Origin: Myxocyprinus asiaticus
Taxonomy: Eukaryota; Chordata; Actinopteri; Cypriniformes; Catostomidae
Length of the DNA stretch: 64,000 nt
Reading direction: 5' to 3'
Assembly (NCBI RefSeq): GCF_019703515.2
Contig: NC_059379.1
Coordinates: forward strand, 22,061,880-22,125,879
The translations under genes were made by a program, and so were the position numbers. This document shows, one piece after another, positions 10,076 to 21,225 of this stretch (the first letter of the stretch is position 1; each line of letters begins with the position of its first letter). A model generated the notes under the pieces. That model ran no database searches and had not been told where the DNA came from. It saw nothing but the letters and a program-made list of their open reading frames with translations.

Positions 10076-11826
10076 ACATGCTTCTAACATCAAGGCTCAT
10101 CATCGCTTTTGGGTACAATGGATATTCAGCATCCATCAGCAACAGATTTTACAGGTACATTTGCAAATTTCCCTAAAGATTACCACGATAGTTTCCAAAA
10201 ATATGAGGGAACAGAGGTAAATGCTTATACATACGTATTAGGTCCTTTTGGAGCTCAATCTTCAGCCAGCTCTTACAGAAATACAGATACACACACAGTG
10301 ATATAGTGTGATATAGTCACATTTCATTCATCTGGGAAACTGTTGTGCCATATCATGGAAATTAACTTAGTTTAAGACATTCCATGGTCACAGTACACTG
10401 GAGACCTGCTGCGGTATTATCCACGACTGAGCCCAGAGATAGATAACTCATATGCTCTTTCAGTATTTATCATTTAGAGACAGACCAACATTTCAGGTGC
10501 AGGTGCACTTAGTAGGTGTCGGGCTTAACTGGAGGAGTCCAAATATTGTAAAAACCCTGAATGCTTACAAGAAGAGAATATAGAACAACTAAATATATAA
10601 AATATATTTCACCTTTTATTTCTTTTTTACAGGTGAGCTTTTGAGTCCATTTACCTACAACAACAAGTCTAATTCACTATTAATTAAGCAGCCAAGACTT
10701 TCCTTCTCGCCATTGCTATGATGGTTATAATTTGAGAAAAAAAGAAGTTAGAATCAATAATTGCTATAGTAAGAAGTTCTTGACTGCAGAATTACTATCA
10801 TATTGCAACATGCCATTTAGGAAGTGTGTTTTATTCATAGAGATGAATGGGATGAAAAAACTTAAATTAAACCATGATAAGAATCAAGACTACATCTCTT
10901 GTGAGGTTCTCTTTCTCTTTTTTATTTCAACTCACTTAGTAAATAATACAAATAATTCTAAGGGCAATTCAGTGGTTGATAAATTTCTCAAAAAAAAAAA
11001 AAAAAAGAAAGAAAGAAAAAAAAACGACGTATCCATCACAGCTTAAATCAACTTGCAAAACTTTAAAGGGACATGTCATAAAACATGGCACACACTAAGA
11101 ATGTCTATAATGCGCATTATACAATATAGCTGATATCATGTATATTGGAATCATATGGGTAAAAGTTCCCATTTATCTCATTGAAAGTTGCTCGGCTACT
11201 CTGAATAAATGGCTACTTTGAATGGCTTTCAAAGGTTTCTTTTTTCTTTTTTTTTCAGATGGTGCAGTTACAACAGTTACCAGCAGGGGCTAGCTGGGTC
11301 ATGTTAACCAGCAAAACATTGATATCTTGGTTCACACCGGCATATACATGTACATACATGTGCATATGCTGTAATGCCAGGGACAGGGGCAATTCTAGGA
11401 TTCCAGTCTTTTGCAATTCTCAGCCCCCAATGACACTATTAGATGTGCACATTTAATGTATTACACTCTTTAGCATAGATAGCGTTCTTTTTTTAAAAAT
11501 TTTTTTACATACAGTATATTCAAGATAGCTGGCTAATATTCATTCAGAATTTTGTAATTTTCTATAATAAACACACTTATAAAGTTTTATATATATATAT
11601 AGTCTATAATTTTTCCACTACTGCAGATTAAATTTATACCAAACATTGCAAAACAACTATTATTACAATAAATATCACATTTATCTTGGTCGACCTTTAG
11701 TGGAGTGAATTAACTCATGATGATGTTTCTTTGTATGTCATTAACTCATCTTTTGAGTCAAAAGAGAAATTCACTCCAAAAAGAGATTTTAATTTCAATA
11801 GAATAACCCTGGTGAAATAAAGGTAT
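10076..11826. other. Intergenic, no gene seen
   Basis: AT-rich with an A-rich tract at 10990-11025 and a short (TA)n at about 11589-11602. No homology recognised. Confidence 0.5.
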
Positions 11827-11828
11827 TA

Positions 11829-13427
11829 CAGTTGAAGTCAGAAGTTTACATAAACCTTAGCCAAATACATTTAAACTCAGTTTTTCACAATTCCTGACAT
11901 TTAATCGTAGAAAACATTCCCTGTCTTAGGTCAGTTAGGATCACTAATTTATTTTAAGAATGTGAAATGTCAGAATAATAGTAGAGAGAATGATTTATTT
12001 AAGCTATTATTTCTTTCATCACATTCCCAGTGGGTCAGAAGTTTACATAAACTTTGTTAGTATTTGGTAGCATTGCCTTTAAATTGTTTAACTTGGGTCA
12101 AACCTTTTGGGTAGCCTTCCACAGGCTTCTCACAACAAGTTGCTGGAATTTTGGCCCATTCCTCCAGACAGAACTGATGTAACTGAGTCAGGTTTGTAGG
12201 CCTCCTTGCTCGCACACATTTTTTCAGTTCTGCCCACAAATGTTCTATCAGATTGAGGTCGGGCTTTGTGATGGCCACTCCAATACCTTGACTTTGTTGT
12301 CATGAAGCCATTTTGCCACAACTTTTGAGGTATGCTTGGGGTCATTGTCCATTTGGAAGACCCCTTTGCGACCGAGCGTTAGCTTCCTGGCTGATATATC
12401 CACATATTTTCCTTCCTCATGATGCCATCTATTTTGTGAAGTGCACCAGTCCCTCCTGCAGAAAAGCACCCTCACAACATGATGCTGTCACCCCCATGCT
12501 TCACAGTTGGGATGGTGTTCTTCGGCTTGCAAGCCTCACTCTTTTTCCTCCAAACAAAACTATGGCCATTATGGCCAAACAGTTCAATTTTTGTTTCATT
12601 AGACCAGAGGACATTTCTCCAAAAAGTAAAATCTTTGTCCCCATGTGCACCTGCAAACTGTATTCTGGCTTTTTTATGGCAGTTTTGGAGCAATGGCTTC
12701 TTTCTTGCTGAGCAGCCTTTCAGGTTATGTCGATATAGGACTCGTTTTACTGTGGATGTAAATAATTGTCTACCTGTTTCCTCCAGCATCTTCAAAAGGT
12801 CCTTTGCTGTTGTTCTTGGATTGATTTGCACTTTTTGCACCAACCTATATTCATATCTAGGAGACATAATGCGTCTCCTTCCTGAGCAGTATGATGGTGT
12901 TTATACTTGCGTACTGTTGTTTGTACAGATGATTGTGGTACCTTCAGGTGTTTGGAAATTGCTCCCAAGGATGAACCAGACTTGTGGAGGTGCATAATTG
13001 TTTTTCTGAGGTCATGGCTGATTTCTTTTGATTTTCCCATGATGTCAAGCAAAGAGGCACTGATTCTAAAGGTAGGCCTTAAAATAAATCCAGAGGTACA
13101 CCTCCAATTCAATACACCTCCTATCAGAAGCTAATTGTCTAATTGTCTAAAGGCTTTACATCATTTTCTGGACTTTTACAAGCTGCTTAAAGGCACAGTC
13201 AACTTAGTGTATGTAAACATCTGACCCACTGGAATCGTGATATAGTCAAATAGAAGTGAGACAATCTGTCTGTAAACAATTGCTGGAAAAATTACTTGTG
13301 TCATGCACAAAGTAGATATCCTAAACAACTTGGCAAAACTATAGTTTGCTAATATGAAATCTGTGGAGTGGTTAAAAAATTAGTTTTAATGACTTCAACC
13401 TAAGCGTATGTAAACTTCTGACTTCAA

Positions 13428-13430
<3 letters not shown>
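11829..13430 (-). mobile_element. Tc1 element 1, Sleeping-Beauty-like termini
   Basis: A 1602-bp element bounded by TA on both sides. Termini start cagttgaagtcagaagttta and end in the inverse. Each terminal region carries an inner copy of the repeat (about 12030-12060 left, 13196-13235 right, both with gggtcagaagtttaca-type sequence or its complement). This is the IR/DR layout of the Tdr1/Sleeping Beauty group. The length is typical for an intact Tc1. The transposase is broken. Confidence 0.92.
12057..13040 (-). pseudogene. Tc1-1 transposase, frameshifted and active-site mutated
   Basis: Starts at ATG 13040 (MGKSKEISHDLRK) with the paired-like helix-turn-helix (GSSLGAISKHLKVPQSSVQT). The frame changes near 12870 and continues KVQINPRTTAKDLLKMLEET. 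The first catalytic Asp is lost: WSNETKIELF has Asn at codon 12598-12600. A TGA at 12472-12474 replaces the Trp after SIML, and two further frameshifts follow. The second Asp (QMDNDPKHTSK) and the Glu (PDLNLIEHLW) survive. Intact members are about 340 aa; this copy cannot make a working transposase. Confidence 0.9.

Positions 13431-13468
<38 letters not shown>
13431..13468. repeat. (TA)n microsatellite between two Tc1 elements
   Basis: About 38 bp of TA dinucleotides separates the right end of Tc1-1 from the left end of Tc1-2. TA is the Tc1 target, so either element could have landed in a pre-existing array. Confidence 0.9.
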
Positions 13469-13470
<2 letters not shown>

Positions 13471-13473
<3 letters not shown>

Positions 13474-15074
13474 TTGTGCTCAAAAGTTTGCATACCTTGG
13501 CAAAAATTGTACAATTTTGGCACTGATTTTGAAAATATGACTGATCATGCAAAAAAAAAAAAAAAAGTATTTTATTTAAGGATGGTGATCATATGAAGCC
13601 ATTTATTATCACATAGTTGTTTGGCTCGTTTTGAATTCATAATGATAACAGAAATCACCCAAATGGCCCTGATCAAAAGTTTACATACCCTTGAATGTTT
13701 GGCCTTGTTACAGACACACAAGGTGACACACACAGGTTTAAATGTCAATTAAAGGTTAATTTCCCACACCTGTGGCTTTTAAAATTTCAATTAGTGTCTG
13801 TATATAAATAGTCAATGAGTTTGTTAGCTCTCACATGGATGCACAGAGCAGGCTAGATACTGAAGCAGAAAAGAACTGTCAAAAGACCTGCGTAACAAGG
13901 TAATGGAACTTTATAAAGATGGAAAAGGATATAAAAAGATATCCAAAGCCTTGAAAATGCCAGTCAGTACTGTTCAATCACTTATTAAGAAGTGGAAAAT
14001 TTGGTGATCTCTTGATACCAAGCCAAGGTCAGGTAGACCAAGAAAGATTTCAGCCACAATTGCCTGAAAAATTGTTCGGGATACAAAGAAAAACCCACAG
14101 GTAACATCAGGAGAAATACAGGCTGCTCTGGAAAAAGACGGTGTGGTTGTTTCAAGGAGCACAATACGATGATACTTGAACAAAAATGAGCTGCATGGTC
14201 AAATTGCCAGAAAGAAGCCTTTACTGCGCCAATGCCACAAAAAAGCCTGGTTACAATATGCCTGACAACACCTTGACACGCCTCACAGCTTCTGGCACAC
14301 TGTAATTTGGAGTGACGAGACCAAAATAGAGCTTTATGGTCATTACCATAAGCGCTATGTTTGGAGAGGGGTCAACAAGGCCTATAGTGAAAAGAATACC
14401 ATCCCCACTGTGAAGCATGGTGGTGGCTCACTGAAGTTTTGGGGGGGTGTGAGCTCTAAAGGCATGGGGAATCTTGTGAAAATTGATGGCAAGATGAATG
14501 CAGCATGTTATCAGAAAATACTGTCAGACAATTTGCATTCTTCTGCACGAAAGCTGCGCATGGGACGCTCTTGGACTTTCCAGCATGACAGTGACCCTAA
14601 GCACAAGGCCAAGTTGACCCTCCAGTGGTTACAGCAGAAAAAGGTGAAGTTTCTGGAGTGGCCATCACAGTCTCCTGACCTTAATATCATCGAGCCACTC
14701 TGGGGAGATCTCAAACGTGCGGTTCATGCAAGACGACCAAAGACTTTGCATGACCTGGAGGCATTTTGCCAAGACGAATGGGCAGCTATTCCACCTGCAA
14801 GAATTTGGGGCCTCATAGACAACTATTACAAAAGACTGCACGCTGTCATTGATGCTAAAGGGGGCAATACACAGTATTAAGAACTAAGGGGACTTTTGAA
14901 CAGGGGTCATTTAATTTTTTTGTTTTATGATTGTGCCACTCTGTTATAACCTACAGTTGAATATGAATCCCATAAGAAATAAAAGAAATGTGTTTTGCCT
15001 GCTCATTCATGTTTTCTTTCAAAATGGTACATATATTTCCAATTCTCCAAGGGTATGCAAACATTTGAGCACAA

Positions 15075-15077
<3 letters not shown>
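13471..15077 (+). mobile_element. Tc1 element 2 (different subfamily)
   Basis: A 1607-bp element with inverted termini cagttgtgctcaaaagtttg and caaacatttgagcacaactg. Both sides abut (TA)n. An internal repeat of the terminus occurs near 13670-13690 (atcaaaagtttacataccct). Its transposase lies on the plus strand and is unlike that of Tc1-1, so this is an independent family. Confidence 0.92.
13864..14880 (+). pseudogene. Tc1-2 transposase with four in-frame TGA codons
   Basis: One frame runs from about 13864 to TAA 14878-14880 (about 338 codons, full family length) with no frameshift. It is interrupted by TGA at 14005, 14065, 14170 and 14263, and lacks a clear ATG (a further TGA sits at 13861). 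The HTH region reads ELSKDLRNKVMELYKDG. The catalytic triad is preserved: Asp in WSDETKIELYG, Asp in QHDSDPKHKAK, Glu in DLNIIEPLW. At least the stops at 14170 (after CGA) and 14263 (AxQHL context) look like CGA arginine codons turned TGA, as CpG decay would do. Confidence 0.9.

Positions 15078-15144
<67 letters not shown>
15078..15144. repeat. (TA)n microsatellite
   Basis: About 67 bp of TA dinucleotides directly at the right end of Tc1-2. Confidence 0.95.
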
Positions 15145-15148
<4 letters not shown>

Positions 15149-16119
15149 CCTTATTATAAAGTGTTACCAAAAAGACAATTCAAATAGTGGCTTTAGTATG
15201 CAATATTTTATTTCCATTTTATTGAACTTATGTCATCTGCCTATCATTGGCCTACAGTTCACACAATCCATTTTGCAATTGAATTCATCAAGATAGATTT
15301 ATTTTGAGGGCTTTTCTAAGGACGCGTCAATGCACAACTGCGTCAGACGCTTTTGGAGCGTCTCGTTTGCGTCACGTCATAAACATACAGTTTTTAGGTT
15401 GCTGTGTCAAGTTAAACATAGTTTGAAACTTGGAAAAACACTTGAGATCCTTGCATTCGTATTTGCTTCCATCAAGCTGTGTTTGAACGCAAGAATGTGT
15501 TCTCATCTTGTTTTGTCTGCTGTCGGTGAGTGTGTTTTTTTCTCTGTATAAGCACGTTGCCCAAACAGCTGAAGTTTCGCCTACTGCCCCCTGGAGAAAA
15601 CAGGTGGTACTTCAAGCTTGAATTGCTCAGATGGAAGGAATATTCCTTATCACGGTCTGGGGACATGATTACTTGCATAATTGTTTTTTTTTTTAATGCG
15701 TTATTTTTTATATAATTAATCGCACTGAATTAACGCATTAAATCAACAGCCCTAATATAGATGTATATATACTGATATGACTAGAGTCCTCATCGCATGT
15801 GAGTGGTCATGATTTTATACATACAGTATGTTTCAAAATTACAATTCATTTCTTTTAAATAAAACTTTTTTAATTGGGAAAAAATTACTGAGTGCACCTT
15901 TAAACCACTGATAAACACAGAGATATTCTCGACCGAAAAACAAGTCTAATTATACTTTATTCAAATCAGCATGTCTAGAAAGAGACTTTAGCAGTTTTTA
16001 AAAATATGTAAGCGTTTTCCCTGCAAATGAAAACAAAGAATATCATTTTGTGAACTGCTATGCATGACCATCAAGGAATATACAAAAAAGAAAACATAGA
16101 CTAACAGTAATTACAGGCT
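15145..16119. other. Intergenic with possible hAT-like end
   Basis: No gene. Around 15690-15757 the sequence ends 'taacgcattaaatcaacagccctaa', whose complement begins TAGGGCTGTTGATTTAATGC. This resembles the terminus of a common fish hAT-type non-autonomous element. The partner end is not found, perhaps removed by the Tc1 side. Low confidence. Confidence 0.35.
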
Positions 16120-16123
16120 TTAA

Positions 16124-17186
16124 AGGGGACATAATATGCCCCTTTTTACACGATGTAATATAAGTCTCAGGTGTCCCCAGAAAGTTTCAGCTTAAAATAC
16201 CTCACAGATCATTTATTCTACCATGCCTTTATATATATATATATGTTTTGTAACCCTGTTCCAAACTGGCTGTTTTATTGTCTGTAGCTTTAGATGCAAA
16301 GGAGCTGCTGCTCCCCACACCCCTTTTTGGAAGTGGGTTGTGCCTTTCCTGCTGGTGCCATGGATACACCGGCGACAACAATGCAGGAGAACTTAAACAG
16401 TTAAAAAATTATAACTAACATGGAGAACACACTAAGTCAATCATCTTACTTTATTGTGCATAACAAAAGTCGAGTTATGAAATATGAAAAACAGCTATAG
16501 TTGTTGAGAATACCACTATCATTTCATAATCGTTTTTGAAATAATTTTTTTATTACATGGAAAATCTTCATTGCATGACCACTCAAGCGGGACTGTGGAG
16601 GACATCAGTCAGTTTATATCTCAATCGAAACAGAGCTACAGCTACATTGTTATGGAATAAGGTAGTTAGGGACTAGTTGCTAAGTTACACAAAGCACAAT
16701 ATCTTCACAACAAGCGTTTTTCACGCAACGTGCAAACAAGCAAATTCAGAAAGCCAACTTGCAAACATTAAAAAAGTATAAAGTGTGAAACTTACGACTT
16801 GCAAATCTGAAGTTGGGTCATGGAGAGTATCAATCCATCCTTGATCCTTAGCTTTGAAGCAAATACAGCCTTGTGTTGACCATCATTGATGAAGCAGTCT
16901 GAGTTAGCACAAGCGGCTCTAGCGAGGAGATAAATATGGCGGACTGTGCGCTGCTCGCTCAGGTTTTAATGAGGGCGGATCTAAGCTAATCGAGTGGATC
17001 TCTTCGCCAGCCATAGGCGGTACCTTTCCCCTTTTGACGTCATAAGGGGCTGCAAACCTGAACGGCTTGTTCAGAGACACTGTTTTTTATTGATGGGGAA
17101 AGGAAAGAAATGAGGTGATGTTCAAATAATTACATTAAAAAAAAAAAAAGTTAAAAATAAAGTGGATTTTGCACAATATGTCCCCT
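16124..17186. mobile_element. TTAA-flanked non-autonomous element
   Basis: Terminal inverted repeat AGGGGACATA at 16124 and its complement TATGTCCCCT ending at 17186. Both are immediately flanked by TTAA (16120-16123 and 17187-17190). At about 1.06 kb with no transposase frame, it is a non-autonomous DNA element. The TTAA target points to piggyBac- or Kolobok-type mobilisation, and I cannot choose between them. Confidence 0.7.
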
Positions 17187-17190
17187 TTAA

Positions 17191-18200
17191 ATACATGCTG
17201 ATCTCATTGTAATGTCATTAGTCACTTTTACTCAGTAATTCAGCCCCTTTCTCTCCTTGTTAAAGGAGATTGCCAAACTAAATGAGCAACAAATGTCCTC
17301 TCTGTCAATCGGTCATAATGAGATGCTGATCCTTACTCGTTCATGAACTGAATGAGTAAATGGGGTGTATTCGTTCAGTGGCTCAAACCAATGATATGTT
17401 CCTTCACAGCCACACTCCAATGCTATTGACCCTACAGTCAGTCTTTACAGGTGGGGAAAAGCCACCAAAGCACCTCGTGATTAGGGATGGGCAATACCAC
17501 TTATTTTCTTTTCGATCCGATACCAATAATTTCAAGTCCAATATCGTCAATACCAATACCAGTACTGATACTTCTATTCAAATAATTTTTTTGCAATTTC
17601 TAGGTATAAAATGGGTAATTTAAAATATTATTTTTAGTCATAATTCAAGTCATTCTTTTTTTTTAGCCTAAACAGACTTCTGTTTTGTTTACCTTTACAA
17701 AAATTAACCATGGTTTCACTACAGTAACTGCAGTTTAACCATGGAATTTAGTTAAATCATAGTTACCACACAATTAACCATGGTTACTACTACAATATTG
17801 CTGTAGTAAAACCATGGTTTTAGCACCCCCCCCCAAAAAACATGGTTATTACAATATTACTTTAGTAAAACAATGGTTAACTATTTTTATTTTATTTTTA
17901 TTATTAATTATTAACAACAACTACACAGTTATAAGAAATAAGAAATGTCACCTTTAGATATGTTGTTATTTTAGCGTGAATTTACTCAATAAGCAGTGGT
18001 GTAGTAGTGTCGGAAGAAATGGGAATACTGTGAATTTATGAAAAACAAATGCACCCGATCTCTAAAATTAATTGACATTTATATACAGTACATACTGTAT
18101 TTCTTTTTTTTACATGAACATTGGGACTGTTGTAATTATAGTCCCACATAAACTAACAAAATGTATATCAGGGTAAGTTCCTTACTGGCATTGTGTAGAG
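17191..18200. repeat. CCATGG-rich repeat region, no gene
   Basis: Between 17700 and 17880 'accatggtt' alternates with 'tactacaatattgctgtag'-type palindromic phrases. At about 17483 'gggatgggcaataccact' is a phrase common in fish repeats. No coding frame. Confidence 0.45.
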
Positions 18201-18499
18201 TACACTGCTAAGAACCATGGTATGGTAACTTTATTTTAAATATGTATTTAAATTAATAGGTGTCATTAATGTTCCTTTTATTAGGCTACTATGAAAATTG
18301 TTAATACTTTACTATTACTCTAACTAATAAACTAATTCATAATACGCAATAAACTGTTAAGCATTGGAGCTAATATGAGTGTAGTAATGTGCACGTTAAT
18401 ATGTTATCTTGTATTACCATATACTGTATAGCCTACATAAAAATGAATGGTTATTTGTTTTATTTGTGTACTATTATGTGCTTCTCTGTGTATAGTGAA
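18201..18499. repeat. Dispersed repeat R1, copy 1
   Basis: About 299 bp beginning tacactgctaagaaccatgg and ending gtgtatagtgaa. A second copy lies at 45507-45789 with small indels. Identity of the family unknown. Non-coding. Confidence 0.75.
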
Positions 18500-18711
18500 T
18501 ACTTTAGGATGTGATTCGTGATTCAAACAAGTACAGCGTTGGCTACAGCTGTTTAAAACTCTTGCGTGCTGATTGCAAAGTCACATATTTTTAGGGGGCC
18601 GAGATGAATTTTAGGGGGCTGAAGCCCTCCTAAAATGGGTCTAGTAACACCGATGGCCAGGGACAAACGTCATGGTTACTAGTGTAACCTCCGTTCCCTG
18701 ATGGAGGGAAC

Positions 18712-18885
18712 GAGGCGTTGGTGTTGATGTAGTGACACTAGGGGTCACTCTTGGGAGCCCGAGACACCTCTGGTCTTTGATAAAAGGCCAATGAAAATTG
18801 GCGAGTGGTATTTGCATGCCACTCCCCCGGACATACGGGTATAAAAGGAGCTGGTATGCAACAACTCATTCAGGTTTTATGCTGA
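18712..18885 (+). repeat. DIRS-B left (3') inverted terminal repeat
   Basis: Inverted counterpart of 24870-25030, beginning gcgttggtgttgatgtagtg. It contains a TATA box (gggtataaaagg near 18838). The outer 44 bp carry the same GTTCCCT/AGGGAAC palindrome as DIRS-A. Confidence 0.85.
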
Positions 18886-18941
18886 GGAGCCGATATAAGG
18901 TCCGGCCATTTCAGCGGGTAGTTCAGCGTTGTGGCAGGAGG

Positions 18942-19050
18942 GACCAACGTCTCGTTCCCTCCATCAGGGAACGGAGGTTACACCAGTAACCATGACGTTC
19001 CCTATCTGTCACTCACTCGACGTTGGTGTTGATGTAGTGACACTAGTGGT
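18942..19050. other. DIRS-B internal complementary region
   Basis: 18942-18995 is the complement of the left terminus (18668-18720), with one or two differences. It is joined at 18996 to sequence matching the complement of the right terminus (about 25000-25055). Confidence 0.85.
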
Positions 19051-19829
19051 CCCTATACAAAACGCCACAAGGCTGAACAGTGTTACGTGAACTGGCAGTG
19101 TGTGGTGGGCAGACTTGCTGTGTGCCTCATAGCCAGCACACCAGGTCGACACGTAACCTCCCCCAATACAGTTATGAGTGTTGAACGGCCCTTTTTGGGG
19201 ACAAGTCAACTACCCAAAGATAGAGACAGGCTCAACCCAGTCGTGGCCTCTTTTCCCCTTCTCTTTTCCACTCCCTAAAAAAGAAGGGGGATTATCCGAC
19301 TAGGCCGCCAGGTCTAGTCGGGGGGACCACACCGCAGAGACCACACCTCGCCCCAAGAGAGGGGGGGATATTTAAGTGGAAGAATACATCACATGGTCTT
19401 TCCAACCATGTGGAGAGCCTTCAAGGTATATCCTGCCCAATGGGGGAGGAGTTACTACAAACATGGAGACTGGGGCAGAGGGGCTCTGCCCAAGGAAGAC
19501 GCAGTTTGCCAGCAGGGAAATGAATTAGCGGAAGATATAGATCGCATGGGGTTAGCCTTACAGGGAACCGCCACATGCAGAGCACCTACCCCAGAACTGG
19601 GCTCTTAGTTAGCGCGTGTACTGGGCCGGCAGCGAGTCTCTCCGAAAACTCGACTGCCACAGGGCTCGGAGGAAGTCAACGAGGGAACAAATTTTGTGAA
19701 CATTACTGGGAATTAATGGCGCATATCTTCAGCTCAAAAGGAGGTGGAAGGTGCTATGTGCAAGCGATACACCCGGACGGCTATCCCGGGCTTATCCGCT
19801 TGTGTTGCGTGCCACTACCTGGGACGAAA

Positions 19830-21014
19830 CCGGTTCCACCCGGAGGTTGTAGAACCTTGCAAAGGTGTTGGGTATTGCCCAGCCCGCTGCTCTGCAAATG
19901 TCTGTTAGAGAGGCACCTCTGGCCAAGGCCCAACAAGCCGCTACACCACGGGTAGAATGGGCTTGTAGCCCTACCAGGGGTGGCATGTTTTGGGCGTGAT
20001 ATGCCATAGTTATGGCATCAACGAGCCAGTGGGTGATCCTCTGCTTGGAGACAGCGCTTCCTTTCCGCTGTGCACCAAAAGCAGACAAAGAGCTGCTCAG
20101 AGATTCTAAAGCTCTGCGTGCGATCCAAATAGATGCGTAAAGCGTGCACTGGACACAGCGACGACAGGGCTGGGTCTGCCTCCTCCTGGGGCAGCACTTG
20201 CAGGTTCACCACCTAGTCCCTAAAGGGGTGGTGGGAACCTTTGACACATAGCCCGGTCAGGGTCTCAGGATCACGTGAGAGTAACCTGGACCGAACTCCA
20301 GGCACGTTTCGCTGACAGAGAACGCTTGCAGGTCACCTACACTCTTGATGGAAGTGAGCGCAGTCAGGAGGGCAGTCTTCAAGGAGAGTGTCTTAAGCTC
20401 GGCTGACTGCAAAGGCTCAGAGGGGGCTCTCTGTAGACCCTGAAGAACTACAGAGGTCCGATGAGGGAACGAGGAGCAGCCTGGAAGGATTCAGCCTCCT
20501 TGTGCCTCTTAGGAACCTGATGATCAGGTCAAGCTTCCCTAAGGACTTACCGTTGACTGCATCGTGGTGTGCTGCTATGGCAGCAATGTACACCTTCAAG
20601 GTGGAAGGGGACAGCCTCCCTTCCAACCTTTTTTTGCAGGAAGGAAAGCACTGATCTGACTGCGCATCTCTGGGGGTCTTCCCAATGGGAAGAACACCAC
20701 TTAGCGAACAGACGCCACTTAAAGGCATACAGGCGCCTCAGAGAGGGAGCCCTAGCCTGAGTGATCGTGTCTACCATCGCAGGTGGGAGACAGCTTAGGT
20801 CTTCTGCATCCCGTCCAGGGGCCAGACATGGAGATTCCAGAGGTCTGGGCGCGGGTGCCGGATGGTGCCCCTTCCCTGAGAAAGAAGGTCCTACCTCAGG
20901 GGAATTTGCCAGGGGGGAGCTGTCACGAGGAGCGTGAGGTCCGAGCACCACGTCTGGGCGGGCCAGTTGGGTGCTACCAGGACGACCTGCTCCTCGTCCT
21001 CCCTGACCTTGCAC
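19830..21014 (-). pseudogene. DIRS-B tyrosine recombinase, multiply frameshifted
   Basis: Blocks in changing frames: the Pro-rich N-terminus and SLRRLYAFKWRLFAKWC (21014-20730), LSPSTLKVYIAAIAAHHDAV (about 20620), then VVNLQVLPQEEADPAL (20212), and QAHSTRGVAACWALARG carrying HxxR (about 19950). The catalytic Tyr in FARFYNL has its codon at 19849-19851 and the Trp lost in DIRS-A is kept (AAGWAIPNTFARFY). The C-terminal half is therefore cleaner than in A, while the centre is more damaged. Confidence 0.8.
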
Positions 21015-21225
21015 AGGGTCTGTGCAAGCAGGCTCACTGGGGGAAATGCATATTTGTGAATGCCAGGGGGCCAGCTATGTGCCAGCACATCTATGCCAAG
21101 GGGGGCCTCAGTCAGGGCGTACCAGAACGGGCAGTAGGAGGATTCTTGGGAGGCGAACAGGTGCACCTGTGCCTGTCGAATCGATTCCAAATCTGCTGGA
21201 CCACCTGAAGGTGGAGTCTCCACTC
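20890..21225 (-). pseudogene. DIRS-B post-RNase H segment
   Basis: GIDVLAHSWPPGIHKYAFPP then VSLLAQTLCKVREDEEQ and LVAPNWPAQTWCSDL, in one frame. This is the best-preserved form of the segment, retaining the AFPP motif that may correspond to a DAM-like methyltransferase xPPY. The domain assignment is tentative. Confidence 0.5.

Noticed and set aside
10732..11046. 104-codon frame ending in a poly-Lys run
   Set aside because: AT-rich, ends in an A tract, no similarity or codon bias visible.
12479..12997. 172-codon plus-strand frame inside Tc1-1
   Set aside because: Antisense shadow of the transposase.
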